Source: Streptomyces niger | GTDB taxonomy: Bacteria > Actinomycetota > Actinomycetes > Streptomycetales > Streptomycetaceae | Assembly: GCF_000718305.1 (NCBI RefSeq) | Contig: NZ_JOFQ01000001.1 | Location: forward strand, 62,001-126,000 | Reading direction: 5' to 3' | DNA length: 64,000 nt | In this document: one piece after another, positions 16,570-25,220 of the stretch | How positions within the stretch are numbered: position 1 is the stretch's first letter | Layout of the letters: each line of letters begins with the position of its first letter | Position numbers and translations under genes: made by a program | The notes under the pieces: model-generated | The model's input: only the letters and a program-made list of their open reading frames with translations | Database searches by the model: none | What the model was told of the DNA's origin: nothing

Positions 16570-17043
16570 TCAGCGCTGGGCGAGCTGCAGCGCGGCTCCG
16601 TGGTACTTGCCGAGCCTGACCCACTCGTCCTTGCCGAGGCGTCCACCCAAAGCAGGCGCCGTGTACACGTAGGCGTACCGGTCTCCGTCGACTCGCACTT
16701 CCACGCGGTGCACCTCCAGGTAGGAGTCATCCTCCGAGGAGGTATAACGGATGTAGTTGGGGAATTGATCGAGAGACCACACGTACAGCTGAGGCTTGCG
16801 CGGATCGTTCAGACCGGGCTGCATCACGTTCGGCGTATCCCCTAGGCAGTACGTGAAGGTGGAGCCTCCCTCTGCCGTGTACGTCTGCTCGGTTTCATCT
16901 TTGTGTTTCAGCGAAAATTCTCGCCCGCCCATCCCGAGGCGCAACGTACCCTTCACCTCCTTGGGCCCCCCTTGCGCTTTTTCGATGTACCCCAGAATCA
17001 CGGACACGGTGATTTTCCTGATGGTTTCCGGCGTCAAGGCCAC
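16570..17043 (-). CDS. Beta-sandwich protein (PLAT-like?), first gene of five-gene run
   Basis: 157 aa with GTG start at 17043. GGAGG ends 8-9 bases upstream, which supports it over the TTG at 17061. No signal peptide. After an N-terminal VALTPETIRKITVSVI helix/strand, the C-terminal half reads like a PLAT/LH2-type beta-sandwich: FPNYIRYTSSEDDSYLEV then HRVEVRVDGDRYAYVY and WVRLGKYHGAALQL. The family link is only by pattern. The gene is preceded by a markedly AT-rich block that likely contains the promoter for the whole minus-strand run. Confidence 0.5.
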   Translation of the reverse strand: MALTPETIRKITVSVILGYIEKAQGGPKEVKGTLRLGMGGREFSLKHKDETEQTYTAEGGSTFTYCLGDTPNVMQPGLNDPRKPQLYVWSLDQFPNYIRYTSSEDDSYLEVHRVEVRVDGDRYAYVYTAPALGGRLGKDEWVRLGKYHGAALQLAQR

Positions 17044-17721
17044 GGGACACCCGCCTCCCAAGTCAGTGTTTTTGGGTTTCCAGTGAGAATCGCTATCGAT
17101 TATGTTAATTCCCTTGCTTCATAGTTGTAATCTGTGATTACTCGTGTGAGTTAATAAGTGTGACGAGTTCCCGGTTTGAGAGTTTCAGGCGGTACTGATG
17201 TGAATAAAGACTCCCCTGAGGCCCTTCTGAGGCGGCCCTGAACGGAGGCGGGGACCCGGTGGGGTGCGGTCGGCAAAAAGCACGCACAGCGGAAGAGCAC
17301 CGAACGGGAGCGGTGCACCGCCGCCCCGGCCCGGGCGATCACCTTGGAACCGAACTTGCGGACGCGGGACACTCATCTGTCGTGCTGCACTACGTCGGAA
17401 CGGGGAGAGCCGGGGCGACGTCCCGACGTAGGGCCGATACGGGCCGCCTCCCACCTTTTCGTGAGCGATTCCGCTTCGACACGCGGAGAAATTCCGGGGA
17501 TATGCATCTGGCTACTACCAAGTTCACGTGCCGGCTCATTCGAGAGAAAGCAGTGATTTTCGTGTACAGCTGGGACACTGTTCTCCGAAGCCGCGTGCGG
17601 CACGCTATCGACCGCCGATATCCGTCGGGTTGGCACGCATGTATATTCCGGATGGTGACGCTCCGTCGTTCCGCTTGACCGAGCCGCACCCAACACCTGG
17701 AATCCAGTGCAGGAGGGCGCG
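17044..17721. promoter_or_regulatory. Divergent intergenic region, AT-rich
   Basis: 678 bp between the five-gene minus-strand run and the plus-strand diiron-oxygenase operon. Bases 17085-17165 are far more AT-rich than the window average (ttatgttaattcccttgctt, gtgagttaataagtg), and a second milder dip lies at 17495-17560. No gene is supported. It probably carries promoters in both directions. Confidence 0.5.
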
Positions 17722-18714
17722 TTGAGGGCACGTCCGAGAAGCACCGAATCGCCACAGCAGCAACGCGATGATCGAACCCCCGCGGAATCGCCCCGGACGG
17801 ACCCACATCACGACTGGTACCTCCGAGCGGGCGTACGCAGCGCGCCCCGTCGTGTCCTGACGGACGAACTCGCCGCCGGGCAACTGTTCTTCCCGCCCGC
17901 TCTGGTGCCGTACCTGGACCATCCGCTGGTACGTGCTCTGCCGGCGGACCGGCGCGATGAGCTGCTCGCCCGGCACCTCTTTCAGTACCTGAGCTTCACT
18001 GCCCATTTCGAGACCCGTGTGGTCAACCGGGCCACGGACAGCATCGCGGGCGGCCGCAGCGGGATCGGAGCCTCCGCCGCCGTCCGGCTGGACGCGTACC
18101 GGATCTACTGCGACGAGGGATACCACTCCCTGTACAGTTTCGACGTCGTCGACCAGGTGTCCCGGGCATCGGGCATCGCCGTGCTGCCGTACGACTTCAC
18201 ACCGTTCCTGCGGCGCCTCGACGCCATCGGGGAGCAGGCGTTGCCCGACGCTCCGGCCCTCGCCCAGCTTCTGCAGGTCGTGGTCTTCGAAACGCTGATC
18301 ACAGCAATCCTCAACGACGTACCCCGGGACGGGCGGGTGCTCACCGTTGTACGGGACATCGTGCGCGATCACGCCAAGGACGAGGGCTGGCATCACGTCT
18401 TCTTTTCGCGCTTCTTCCGCGAACTGTGGGCGCAGCAGGACTCCGAGCAGCGCGAACGCATCGCGCGATGCGTCCCGGACCTGATCCGCGCCAGTCTGCT
18501 GCCCGACCTGCGGCCGGTGCGCACCGCCCTGTCCTCGGCCGGGCTGGTCGCCGGGAAGGTGGAGGAGGTCGTCCGGGACGCCTACGCACAGCGGCGGGTC
18601 GATGACGGCATCAGGGCTGCTTCCCGGCATTCGGTGCGGCTGTTCCAGGAAACCGGCGTCGTGGACGCACCGGGCGCACACGATGCCTTCGCGGCGGCGG
18701 GATTGCTGCCGTGA
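17722..18714 (+). CDS. AurF/CmlI-type diiron N-oxygenase
   Basis: 330 aa from TTG 17722, chosen because AGGAGG ends 5 bases upstream (a GTG at 17707 lacks one). The AurF family oxidises amines to hydroxylamines or nitro groups with O2. Ligand-type residues match: E97 (HFETRVVNRAT), E132 and H135 (CDEGYHSLYS), E190 (VVFETLITAI), H217, E221 and H224 (RDHAKDEGWHHVFF). It heads a plus-strand set with a carbamoyltransferase-like, methyltransferase, aaRS-like and HAD gene. It therefore probably N-oxygenates an amino-acid-derived amine in a biosynthetic pathway. An aliphatic rather than aromatic substrate is a guess from the neighbours. Confidence 0.8.
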   Translation: MRARPRSTESPQQQRDDRTPAESPRTDPHHDWYLRAGVRSAPRRVLTDELAAGQLFFPPALVPYLDHPLVRALPADRRDELLARHLFQYLSFTAHFETRVVNRATDSIAGGRSGIGASAAVRLDAYRIYCDEGYHSLYSFDVVDQVSRASGIAVLPYDFTPFLRRLDAIGEQALPDAPALAQLLQVVVFETLITAILNDVPRDGRVLTVVRDIVRDHAKDEGWHHVFFSRFFRELWAQQDSEQRERIARCVPDLIRASLLPDLRPVRTALSSAGLVAGKVEEVVRDAYAQRRVDDGIRAASRHSVRLFQETGVVDAPGAHDAFAAAGLLP

Positions 18715-18878
18715 GGGGCCGGTGGAGGGTCTCCTCCTGGCGAAGAGTCCCGTCCGCAGCGTCCTCCGCTGCGTGAACGTCCAGCAGTCTGCACTCCATA
18801 GACCCGAAGAACCTTCACTTCGCAGAGCCGTCGAACAACGAACCGGTCACGTGCTGACCATTCACCGAATGAGGCCCG

Positions 18879-19838
18879 ATGGCAGACACATGCACTGCAC
18901 AGGACCCCGGCCTTGAACAGGGACTGTTCTCGCTGGCCGACTTGGAACCCGCGCTGATCAGAAAGCTGGCCGCGCGTTCGGTCGAACTCTTCCGGGCACC
19001 GGACGCGCACGAACGGCCGCTGGCCGGCCACCTCGTCGGCGTCCTGTTCACCAAGACCTCCACCCGTACCCGCACGGCCTTCACCGTGGGTGCCGTCCGG
19101 CTGGGCGCCGTGCCGGTCGCCTACGGCCCCGGCGACCTTCAGCTCGGCACCGGTGAGTCCATCGCGGACACCGGACGGATACTGGGAGCGATGCTCGACG
19201 CCCTGGTCGCCCGGACCGCCGGTCCCTTGGAGGAGCTTCGAGAGCTCTCCCGCCGAGGGCGTTTCCCCGTGGTCAATGCCATGGCGGCGCAGGAGCACCC
19301 CAGCCAGGGTCTGTGCGACCTGGCCACGCTCGAACTGGCCCTGGGCAGCCCGGAGGGTGTGCGACTGCTGTACGTCGGCGAAGGAAACAACACGGCGGTG
19401 GCGCTGGCCCACGGGCTCGCCGCCGTCCCCGGGGCCCACATCACTTTCGCGACCCCGCCCGGATACGGCGTTCCCGAGCCCGATCTGGCGGCGGCCCGCC
19501 GACGCGCGGAGCGGGTCGGCGCGGCCGTGGCACAAGTGCACGACCTCACTCAGGCACCGGACGAGGTGGACGTCGTCTACACCACCCGGTGGCAGACGAC
19601 CGGTACCAGCAAGCCGGACCCCGACTGGCGTCAGGTGTTCCGGCCCTTCCACGTCGACAGCGCACTGCTGGACCGGTGGCCACGCGCCGTGTTCCTGCAC
19701 GATCTGCCCGCACACCGGGGTGACGAGGTCGCGGGCGAGGTCCTCGACGGACCGCGCTCCCTGGCGTGGACCCAAGCGGCGATGAAACTGTCCAGCGCCA
19801 TGGCGGTACTTGAGTGGGCCGCGCAATCGCAGTACTGA
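18879..19838 (+). CDS. Divergent ornithine/aspartate carbamoyltransferase-like enzyme
   Basis: 319 aa. Transfers a carbamoyl group from carbamoyl phosphate to an amine. The phosphate-binding motif STRTR (61-65) and HPSQ (140-143) are intact. The second-substrate side differs from ArgF: the HCLP motif reads HDLP (274-277), losing the ornithine-contacting Cys, and the usual DxxxSMG loop is replaced by DVVYTTRWQTTGTSK. This is unlikely to be housekeeping ArgF and more likely acts on a different amine or hydroxylamine. ATG preceded by GAGG. It follows the diiron oxygenase by 164 bp and is followed by a strong hairpin. A resistance version of ArgF is a less likely alternative. Confidence 0.8.
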   Translation: MADTCTAQDPGLEQGLFSLADLEPALIRKLAARSVELFRAPDAHERPLAGHLVGVLFTKTSTRTRTAFTVGAVRLGAVPVAYGPGDLQLGTGESIADTGRILGAMLDALVARTAGPLEELRELSRRGRFPVVNAMAAQEHPSQGLCDLATLELALGSPEGVRLLYVGEGNNTAVALAHGLAAVPGAHITFATPPGYGVPEPDLAAARRRAERVGAAVAQVHDLTQAPDEVDVVYTTRWQTTGTSKPDPDWRQVFRPFHVDSALLDRWPRAVFLHDLPAHRGDEVAGEVLDGPRSLAWTQAAMKLSSAMAVLEWAAQSQY

Positions 19839-19859
19839 GTTGCCGCCCCGGCCCGGTCC

Positions 19860-19893
19860 GGCCATCGCGGGCCCGGGCGGGCCCGCGATGGCC
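19860..19893 (+). terminator. Perfect 15-bp stem hairpin
   Basis: GGCCATCGCGGGCCC (19860-19874), 4-base loop, then its exact reverse complement (19879-19893). It sits between the carbamoyltransferase and methyltransferase genes and could terminate or attenuate transcription inside the operon, or protect the upstream mRNA. Confidence 0.7.
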
Positions 19894-19963
19894 CGTCGGT
19901 TTGCTGGCGCCTGGGCCGCCCTACCCGCGCCCCTGTCGTCGTCTTCACGGATCGAGGTGCTCC

Positions 19964-20902
19964 ATGTCCAACGTCACCCGGGTATCCGCCTACCGGCATC
20001 TCCAGGAGTGCGACCTGGTGCCTCCTGGCTCCTCGTACGTCTTCTTCGAACCGGCCGACACCGAGATCGGCGTGTGGGTGGCCGCGGACCTGTTCTCGGA
20101 GGGCTGCTGCGTACTGGATCTCGGCTCGGGCAGTGGTGCCGCCGCGGCCGCGATGGCCCGGGCCGGCGCCGTGCGAGTGCACGGTGTCGACTCGGGCGCC
20201 GAAACGGTCGCCTGGGCACGTGCGCACTACGCCTCCCCCGGCGTCGGGCCCGTGACATTCGCGCAGGGCGACTTCTCCCTGTTGTCGAGCCGGGAGTTGC
20301 TGGCCACCGCCCCGGCCCCGCTGCACCGGCCCCTGATCGTGGCGAGCAATCCGCCCTACGTGCCGCTCACCGAGGGGGCCGCCGCGCTGCGCCGGTCGAT
20401 CAGCGGCGCCCAGGACGGGTTGAAGTGGGCGCCGGCGATCATCGGGCACGCCCATGCGCTCGGCAGTGACCTGGCGTTCACGATCGGCAGCTACTCCAGT
20501 CCTCGCAAGGCCGCTCGGATGCTGGCGAGGGCCGGGTACCGCATCGAGTCCGTGACCCTGTGCCCACTTCCGCTGGGGGCTTTCACGCTCGCGCACATGG
20601 AGCAGGTACTGGACCTGGAAGGCGAGGGCGAGGCGGTGCTCTGGCGGGCCGAGGGACGGGAGCCGTCCTACTTCGTCGTCGGACTGGCCTGTCACCGGGA
20701 CGGAGTGGACGGGAGGGACGCCGGGCGCCTGAGCGGGAGCGGTGCGCGGCTGACGGAAGACGGGCTGATGGCCGTGCTCCGCGCCGCGGCGCGCTCGCGT
20801 ACGTCTCATCTCGAATCCCTGGACGAGCCGGGCGCGCCGCACGTGCCCGTTCCGCTGCGTGTCCTGGATCTGCCCCATGCGGCCGTCCGTCACCACTGGT
20901 GA
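19964..20902 (+). CDS. SAM-dependent methyltransferase with NPPY motif
   Basis: 312 aa. The class I Rossmann fold is marked by VLDLGSGSGAAAAAMA (SAM-binding motif I), VHGVDSGAETVAWARAH and the catalytic-type SNPPYVPLTE. NPPY is characteristic of methyltransferases acting on nitrogen of amides, amines or bases (PrmC/HemK and N6-adenine types), so N-methylation of the pathway intermediate is the best guess. The C-terminal ~100 residues (from about 215) are a divergent extension. ATG at 19964 with GAGGTG upstream. Co-directional with the diiron oxygenase and aaRS-like genes, separated from the former by a strong hairpin. Confidence 0.75.
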   Translation: MSNVTRVSAYRHLQECDLVPPGSSYVFFEPADTEIGVWVAADLFSEGCCVLDLGSGSGAAAAAMARAGAVRVHGVDSGAETVAWARAHYASPGVGPVTFAQGDFSLLSSRELLATAPAPLHRPLIVASNPPYVPLTEGAAALRRSISGAQDGLKWAPAIIGHAHALGSDLAFTIGSYSSPRKAARMLARAGYRIESVTLCPLPLGAFTLAHMEQVLDLEGEGEAVLWRAEGREPSYFVVGLACHRDGVDGRDAGRLSGSGARLTEDGLMAVLRAAARSRTSHLESLDEPGAPHVPVPLRVLDLPHAAVRHHW

Positions 20903-20940
20903 CGCGGCCCGTCCCCTTCGCAGAGAGGAAGGACGCTCCT

Positions 20941-22062
20941 GTGAACGCAGTCCGTCCGGACCCGGTCCCGCCTGATCTGGTCTCCCCCGTCAGCGTCACC
21001 GTCACCGCCGTAACGCACAGCGCCGACTTCATCCGCCCCCGATTGCGTGCCGACAGGCGCGACCGTCTTGCCCTCCATGCAGGCGTGCAGATCAACGGTG
21101 CGCCCCACGTGGGCACCAACGTGATGCAGACCGCCGCCTTCTTACTGGCCGAGGCCGCCCGCGACCGGTTCGGCGTCGAGACAGTGCTGCGTTTCGGCGC
21201 CCTGGACAACACCGCCTGTGACACACGCACCTGCGCGCGTACCGGCACGCTCTACGAGAGGAGCTACCATCACGCCCTCGGACCGGAAGCGATCGGCGAG
21301 CTGACACGGCGCTACTACGGCGGACTGTTCGACTCGTTGTCCGCCGCCACCGGGGTCCCCTATGAGGTGCAGACTTACACGGCACAACAGTCGGGTTCCG
21401 TCTTCCGGGAGGAGTTCCTGCGGTCGCTCGTCCTGAGGGACGAGCTGCGCTGGGTGCTGGCGCCCTCCTCCGGGCGGTTGCCCTTGAGCTTCCCCTGCCC
21501 TGAGTGTGGCTGGTCGCAGAAGCACGGCGAAGGTACGGAGTTGCTGGAGGCGGGTACGCGGCAGGCGCGAGCGCGTGCCGTATGTCTTGACCACGGCACG
21601 TACGCCGTGGACGTCACGCCGGAATCGCAGGTGTACATCGGTTCGACGACCCTCCATCGCAACCTGGTCAAAGAGCGCGCTGCCGCGCGCGACGACGCCC
21701 TTCCCGTCATCGTCAAGGGAGCGGACTGGGCCGCCGGCTGCCGGCTCCTGGACGAGGCGTTCTGGTGTTACGCGGGAGCGACTCCGCCGCCGCGCGTTTT
21801 CACCCCGGTCATCCTGTCGGAGTCGGGGGCCAAGCTGTCCAAGTCGCTGATACAGGAGGGGAAGGCGGACCTGCCGGCCGGCATCGCTCCGTGGATGCTG
21901 GACGTCACCCTTTGGGAGGGGCCGGTGGAAGAGTACGCCCACCTGCTCCTGCGGCTCGTTTCCCTGATGCTGTCCGACCCGCGCCACTTCGAGCGGGGTT
22001 ACACCACGCGGGAGCTGGCCCGCCTCATCGGCTCCGATGGCGGTTCCGGAGCGGCGGCGTGA
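20941..22062 (+). CDS. Class I aminoacyl-tRNA synthetase-like ligase (LysRS-I related)
   Basis: 373 aa, far shorter than class I LysRS (over 500). HIGH-type motif HVGT at 56-59 (INGAPHVGTN) and KMSKS-type motif KLSKS at 298-302 (GAKLSKSLI) keep the adenylation site. A CPEC pair at 186-189 with a later Cys suggests a zinc knuckle. The anticodon-binding domain appears to be missing. Such stand-alone domains activate an amino acid as an adenylate for amide, ester or N-N bond formation in natural-product pathways (MshC and MetRS-like enzymes are precedents). GTG start with GAGGAAGGA upstream. It overlaps the HAD gene by 4 bp. The substrate is unknown, with lysine or a lysine-like amino acid only suggested by family. 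Confidence 0.75.
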   Translation: MNAVRPDPVPPDLVSPVSVTVTAVTHSADFIRPRLRADRRDRLALHAGVQINGAPHVGTNVMQTAAFLLAEAARDRFGVETVLRFGALDNTACDTRTCARTGTLYERSYHHALGPEAIGELTRRYYGGLFDSLSAATGVPYEVQTYTAQQSGSVFREEFLRSLVLRDELRWVLAPSSGRLPLSFPCPECGWSQKHGEGTELLEAGTRQARARAVCLDHGTYAVDVTPESQVYIGSTTLHRNLVKERAAARDDALPVIVKGADWAAGCRLLDEAFWCYAGATPPPRVFTPVILSESGAKLSKSLIQEGKADLPAGIAPWMLDVTLWEGPVEEYAHLLLRLVSLMLSDPRHFERGYTTRELARLIGSDGGSGAAA

Positions 22063-23063
22063 CGTCACTCGCCGGGCTCTACGATGCCGCTCTGCTCGAT
22101 CTCGACGGTGTGGTCTACGTCGGGCCCCGTGCCGTCGAGCACGCCACGGAATCATTGGTCCGGGCCGGCGAAGCGGGCATGCGCCTGGCCTACGTCACCA
22201 ACAATTCCTTCCGTACGCCTCGCACGGTGGCCGAGCACCTGCGCGAGCTGGGCGTGCCGGCGGCCGAGGAGGACGTGGTGACCTCGGCGCAGGCCGCCGC
22301 GCGCCTCGCCGCCGAGCGCTGCGGACCGGGCGCTCGCGCGCTCGTCATCGGCGGCGAGGGACTACTGTCCGCGGTGCGCGCACGTGGCCTGGTGCCGGTC
22401 CGGTCCGCCGATGACGGGCCCTGCTGTGTCGTGCAGGGCTTCGCGCCGTCGTTGAGCTGGCGGGACCTGGCCGAGGCCGGTTATGCCGTCGGCCGCGGAG
22501 TGCCCTGGATCGCCACCAACGCCGACCGCGACGCACCCACCGCGCGCGGGACCGCACCGGGAAACGGCGCCCTCATCGGCGTGGTCGAGGCTGCCACCGG
22601 CCTGGTGCCCACCGTGGCCGGCAAACCTTCCGCCGCGCTGCTGCACGACGGTGCGACGCGTACCGGCGCCCGGCACCCGCTGATGATCGGCGACCGACTG
22701 GACACCGATGTCCAAGGTGCGCATTGCGCCGGTTACGACAGTCTCCTGGTACTCACAGGCGCCACAACGTGGCAGGAACTCCTGATGGCCCCCGCACATC
22801 GACGCCCCACTCACCTGGCAGCGGACCTGCGTGGTCTGCTGGCGCCGGCCCGCGCCGTGGCACGGCACCCGGACGGGTCCTCGTGCGGTGGCTGGCGGGC
22901 CTCGGTCCGGGACCGCGAGTTGTTGGTGGAGGGGGACGGTGACCCGTACGACGCACTGTGGGCCGCGTGCTCGGCAGCCTGGGCGGCGCCGGAATTACCG
23001 GGGATGACGAAGGCCCTGGCGGTCCTGGACCGGTACGTGCGCCCGCTCGGCGCGGACGTCTGA
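22059..23063 (+). CDS. HAD-superfamily phosphatase, NagD type
   Basis: 334 aa. The nucleophile motif is LLDLDGVVYVG, motif II is VTNNSFRTPRT, and motif III/IV is MIGDRLDTDVQGAHCAG. The cap is of the C2 NagD/PNPase kind. It hydrolyses a small phosphorylated metabolite in the cytosol. The GTG start overlaps the stop of the aaRS-like gene, so the two are coupled and probably act in sequence. The C-terminal ~75 residues (from WRASVRDREL) lie beyond the usual domain. A convergent GNAT gene follows across a hairpin. Confidence 0.85.
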   Translation: MTSLAGLYDAALLDLDGVVYVGPRAVEHATESLVRAGEAGMRLAYVTNNSFRTPRTVAEHLRELGVPAAEEDVVTSAQAAARLAAERCGPGARALVIGGEGLLSAVRARGLVPVRSADDGPCCVVQGFAPSLSWRDLAEAGYAVGRGVPWIATNADRDAPTARGTAPGNGALIGVVEAATGLVPTVAGKPSAALLHDGATRTGARHPLMIGDRLDTDVQGAHCAGYDSLLVLTGATTWQELLMAPAHRRPTHLAADLRGLLAPARAVARHPDGSSCGGWRASVRDRELLVEGDGDPYDALWAACSAAWAAPELPGMTKALAVLDRYVRPLGADV

Positions 23064-23077
23064 CACCGCCGGAAAAG

Positions 23078-23098
23078 GCCGTGGTGTCCAGCCACGGC
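23078..23098. terminator. Bidirectional terminator hairpin between convergent genes
   Basis: GCCGTGG (23078-23084) pairs with CCACGGC (23092-23098) in the 38-bp gap between the HAD gene and the convergent GNAT gene. Confidence 0.5.
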
Positions 23099-23101
23099 AG
23101 G

Positions 23102-23641
23102 TCACCCCGCCGTACCACTGTCTCCGGGAGCCGGTACGGTGCGGGGCTCGGTACGTCGTTGGAACAGGGCCCCGGAGTGGCGGTGCGGCAGGTCCACGAT
23201 GCGCAGCAGCTGGAAGCCCTGAGCCAAGTAGTAGTGGTGCAGCAGGTGGTTGGTCTTCCACGCCTCCAGCCTGAGCCAGGTTTTCCCCTCCCCGGCGGCC
23301 AGCTCGCCCGCCCAGTCCAGCAGCCCGGCGCCGATCGCCTGCCCGGCTGCGGCTCTGCTCACCGCCAGGTCGTGAACGTACAGTGCGGACGCCGGATCGT
23401 CATCGGCCCACCATTCGGGGTCGCCCTTCTGCTGGACCGTGACGGTACCGACCAGCTGTCCGTCCCGATAGGCGAGGTGGCATTCGCGTGCCCGGATGGC
23501 CTCGGCCATGCGCCGGCGCCGTGGCGGGTACTGCCACTGGTCGCTGCCTTTGGAGGCCAGCCAGCGGCTGGCCTCGACCCAAAGCCCTTCCACGGTGTCC
23601 AGTTCGTCGGGGCGGGCGGGGCGGATGTCCAGAGCACTCAT
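23102..23641 (-). CDS. GNAT-family N-acetyltransferase
   Basis: 179 aa. Acetyl-CoA-dependent N-acetylation. The N-terminal strand is MSALDIRPARPDELDTVEG. The core reads LYVHDLAVSRAAAGQAIGAG (the V-x-x-x-x-R/A-G-x-G/A pyrophosphate loop) and LRLEAWKTNHLLHHYYLAQG. The ATG overlaps the stop of the upstream M20 amidohydrolase (ATGA), so the pair is co-translated. One adds and the other removes acyl groups, which suggests a protecting-group or resistance cycle for an amine-bearing product. The substrate is not predictable from sequence. Confidence 0.82.
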   Translation of the reverse strand: MSALDIRPARPDELDTVEGLWVEASRWLASKGSDQWQYPPRRRRMAEAIRARECHLAYRDGQLVGTVTVQQKGDPEWWADDDPASALYVHDLAVSRAAAGQAIGAGLLDWAGELAAGEGKTWLRLEAWKTNHLLHHYYLAQGFQLLRIVDLPHRHSGALFQRRTEPRTVPAPGDSGTAG

Positions 23642-24948
23642 GAGGCGGTGTCCTGACCGGAGGCGGACAGGTAGCGCAGGGCCACGGCGGCGTGGCAGGC
23701 GATACCCGACGCGAGGGCGTCCTCGTCGATGACGAGACGGCTGGAATGCAGTTCGGGGGCCTGGTCGGGGGTCAGACCGGGCGGGCACGCGCCGAGGAAC
23801 GCGAGCGCACCGGGCACGGCGGCCAGGACATAGGAGAAATCCTCCGCGGTCATGGCAGGGGCGGGCATCGCCTCGACGCGATCTGCTCCCAGGACGTCCG
23901 CCGCCACCCGCAGGACGAAGCCGGCGAACACGGAGTCGTTGACGGTCACCGGGTAGCCCGGCTCGACGGTGACCTCCGCCGCGGTACCGTGCGCCGCGGC
24001 CACACCTTCGGCGACCTGGGCGACCGCGCCGTGCAGGCGTTCCCTGGCGGCCTGCGACACGGTGCGAATGGTTCCCGTGATGTCGACCGTCTCCGGAATG
24101 ATGCCGGGGAGCGAGCCGGCGGACAGGGTACTGACGGTGAGGACCGCCGGGTCGTCGGCGGCGATCCTCCGGGTGACCGCGGTATGCAGAGCAAGCACGA
24201 TCTCGCAGGCGACGGGGATGGGGTCGGCAGCGGTGTGCGGGGCGGAGGCGTGGCCGCCACGTCCGCGTACGACGATGCGCAGTTTGTCGGAGGCGGCCAT
24301 CTGCGGGCCGGGCCGCAGTCGGACCGTACCGCTCGGCAGGCCGGGCATGAGGTGCAGCGCGAAGGCGGCGTCCGCCGCCCGCCCACCGGCCGTGAGGACC
24401 CCTTCCTCGATCATGTGGCGGGCTCCGTGGCGGCCTTCTTCGCCGGGCTGGAACATGAAGATGATCCGTCCGGCCAGCTCTTCCCGGTGCCGACTCAGCA
24501 GTTGTGCTGCGCCCGCCAGCATGGCGGTGTGCGCGTCGTGTCCGCAGGCGTGCATCGCGTCGGGCACCCGCGACGCGAAGTCCAGGCCGGTGGCCTCCCG
24601 TACGGGCAACGCGTCCATGTCCGCGCGCAGCAGAAGAGTGGGCCCCTCTTTCGCCCCGTCGAGCGTCGCGGTCACCGAGGAGAGCCGTTGGCCGGTACGC
24701 ACGTCCAGTCCGAGGCCGTCCAGAGCGCTCAGGAGACGCTGCTGCGTCCGCGGTAGGTGCAGCCCGACCTCCGGCCAGGCGTGCAGGGACCGGCGCAGAC
24801 CGACCGCGTCAGGTACCAGGCTGCGGGCTTCTTCGAGGAGCGTGGCGCCGCGCTGTTCCTGCTGTCGGGACTGCGGGCCGGCCGGTCTGCCGCTGTCCGT
24901 GGCGGCGGTGGATGCGTCTTCTGCCCCCGTACTGCCAAAGATCGTCAT
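23638..24948 (-). CDS. M20-family amidohydrolase/deacylase
   Basis: 436 aa from ATG 24948 (GGAGAG upstream). Metal-dependent hydrolase of N-acyl amino acids (hippurate/IAA-amino acid hydrolase group). Motifs: LHAWPEVG, RADMDALPV, HACGHDAHTAML (metal Cys/His pair), FQPGEEGRHGA (catalytic Glu), GGHASAPH in the lid domain, and MTAEDFSYVL near the C-terminus. The first 45 residues are a Ser/Ala/Gln-rich extension. Coupled to the GNAT gene and divergent from the PuuE-like deacetylase. Probably removes an N-acyl group from a pathway intermediate. Confidence 0.87.
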   Translation of the reverse strand: MTIFGSTGAEDASTAATDSGRPAGPQSRQQEQRGATLLEEARSLVPDAVGLRRSLHAWPEVGLHLPRTQQRLLSALDGLGLDVRTGQRLSSVTATLDGAKEGPTLLLRADMDALPVREATGLDFASRVPDAMHACGHDAHTAMLAGAAQLLSRHREELAGRIIFMFQPGEEGRHGARHMIEEGVLTAGGRAADAAFALHLMPGLPSGTVRLRPGPQMAASDKLRIVVRGRGGHASAPHTAADPIPVACEIVLALHTAVTRRIAADDPAVLTVSTLSAGSLPGIIPETVDITGTIRTVSQAARERLHGAVAQVAEGVAAAHGTAAEVTVEPGYPVTVNDSVFAGFVLRVAADVLGADRVEAMPAPAMTAEDFSYVLAAVPGALAFLGACPPGLTPDQAPELHSSRLVIDEDALASGIACHAAVALRYLSASGQDTAS

Positions 24949-25220
24949 GCGGTGCTCTCCATCCCGGGCGCGGCTGGACCGTCGGGTCGTCGGAGGGGCA
25001 TGGATGAACCGTCCGGCCATCGGAACCCACGTCAGGGGAGAGCGGAAACCGCGGTAGAGACCGTTCCGGTTGCCAACAGCTTACTGGGCAACAGTTGGCG
25101 ATTTTCGGACAATTTCCGCACACAACATGGCGCATTTGCGCTTTTGACACCCATCTGGCGCGCTGACATGCTCCTCACTGGCGCATCTCACGGACCCCAG
25201 GACGGGAGTGAGGACCGACC

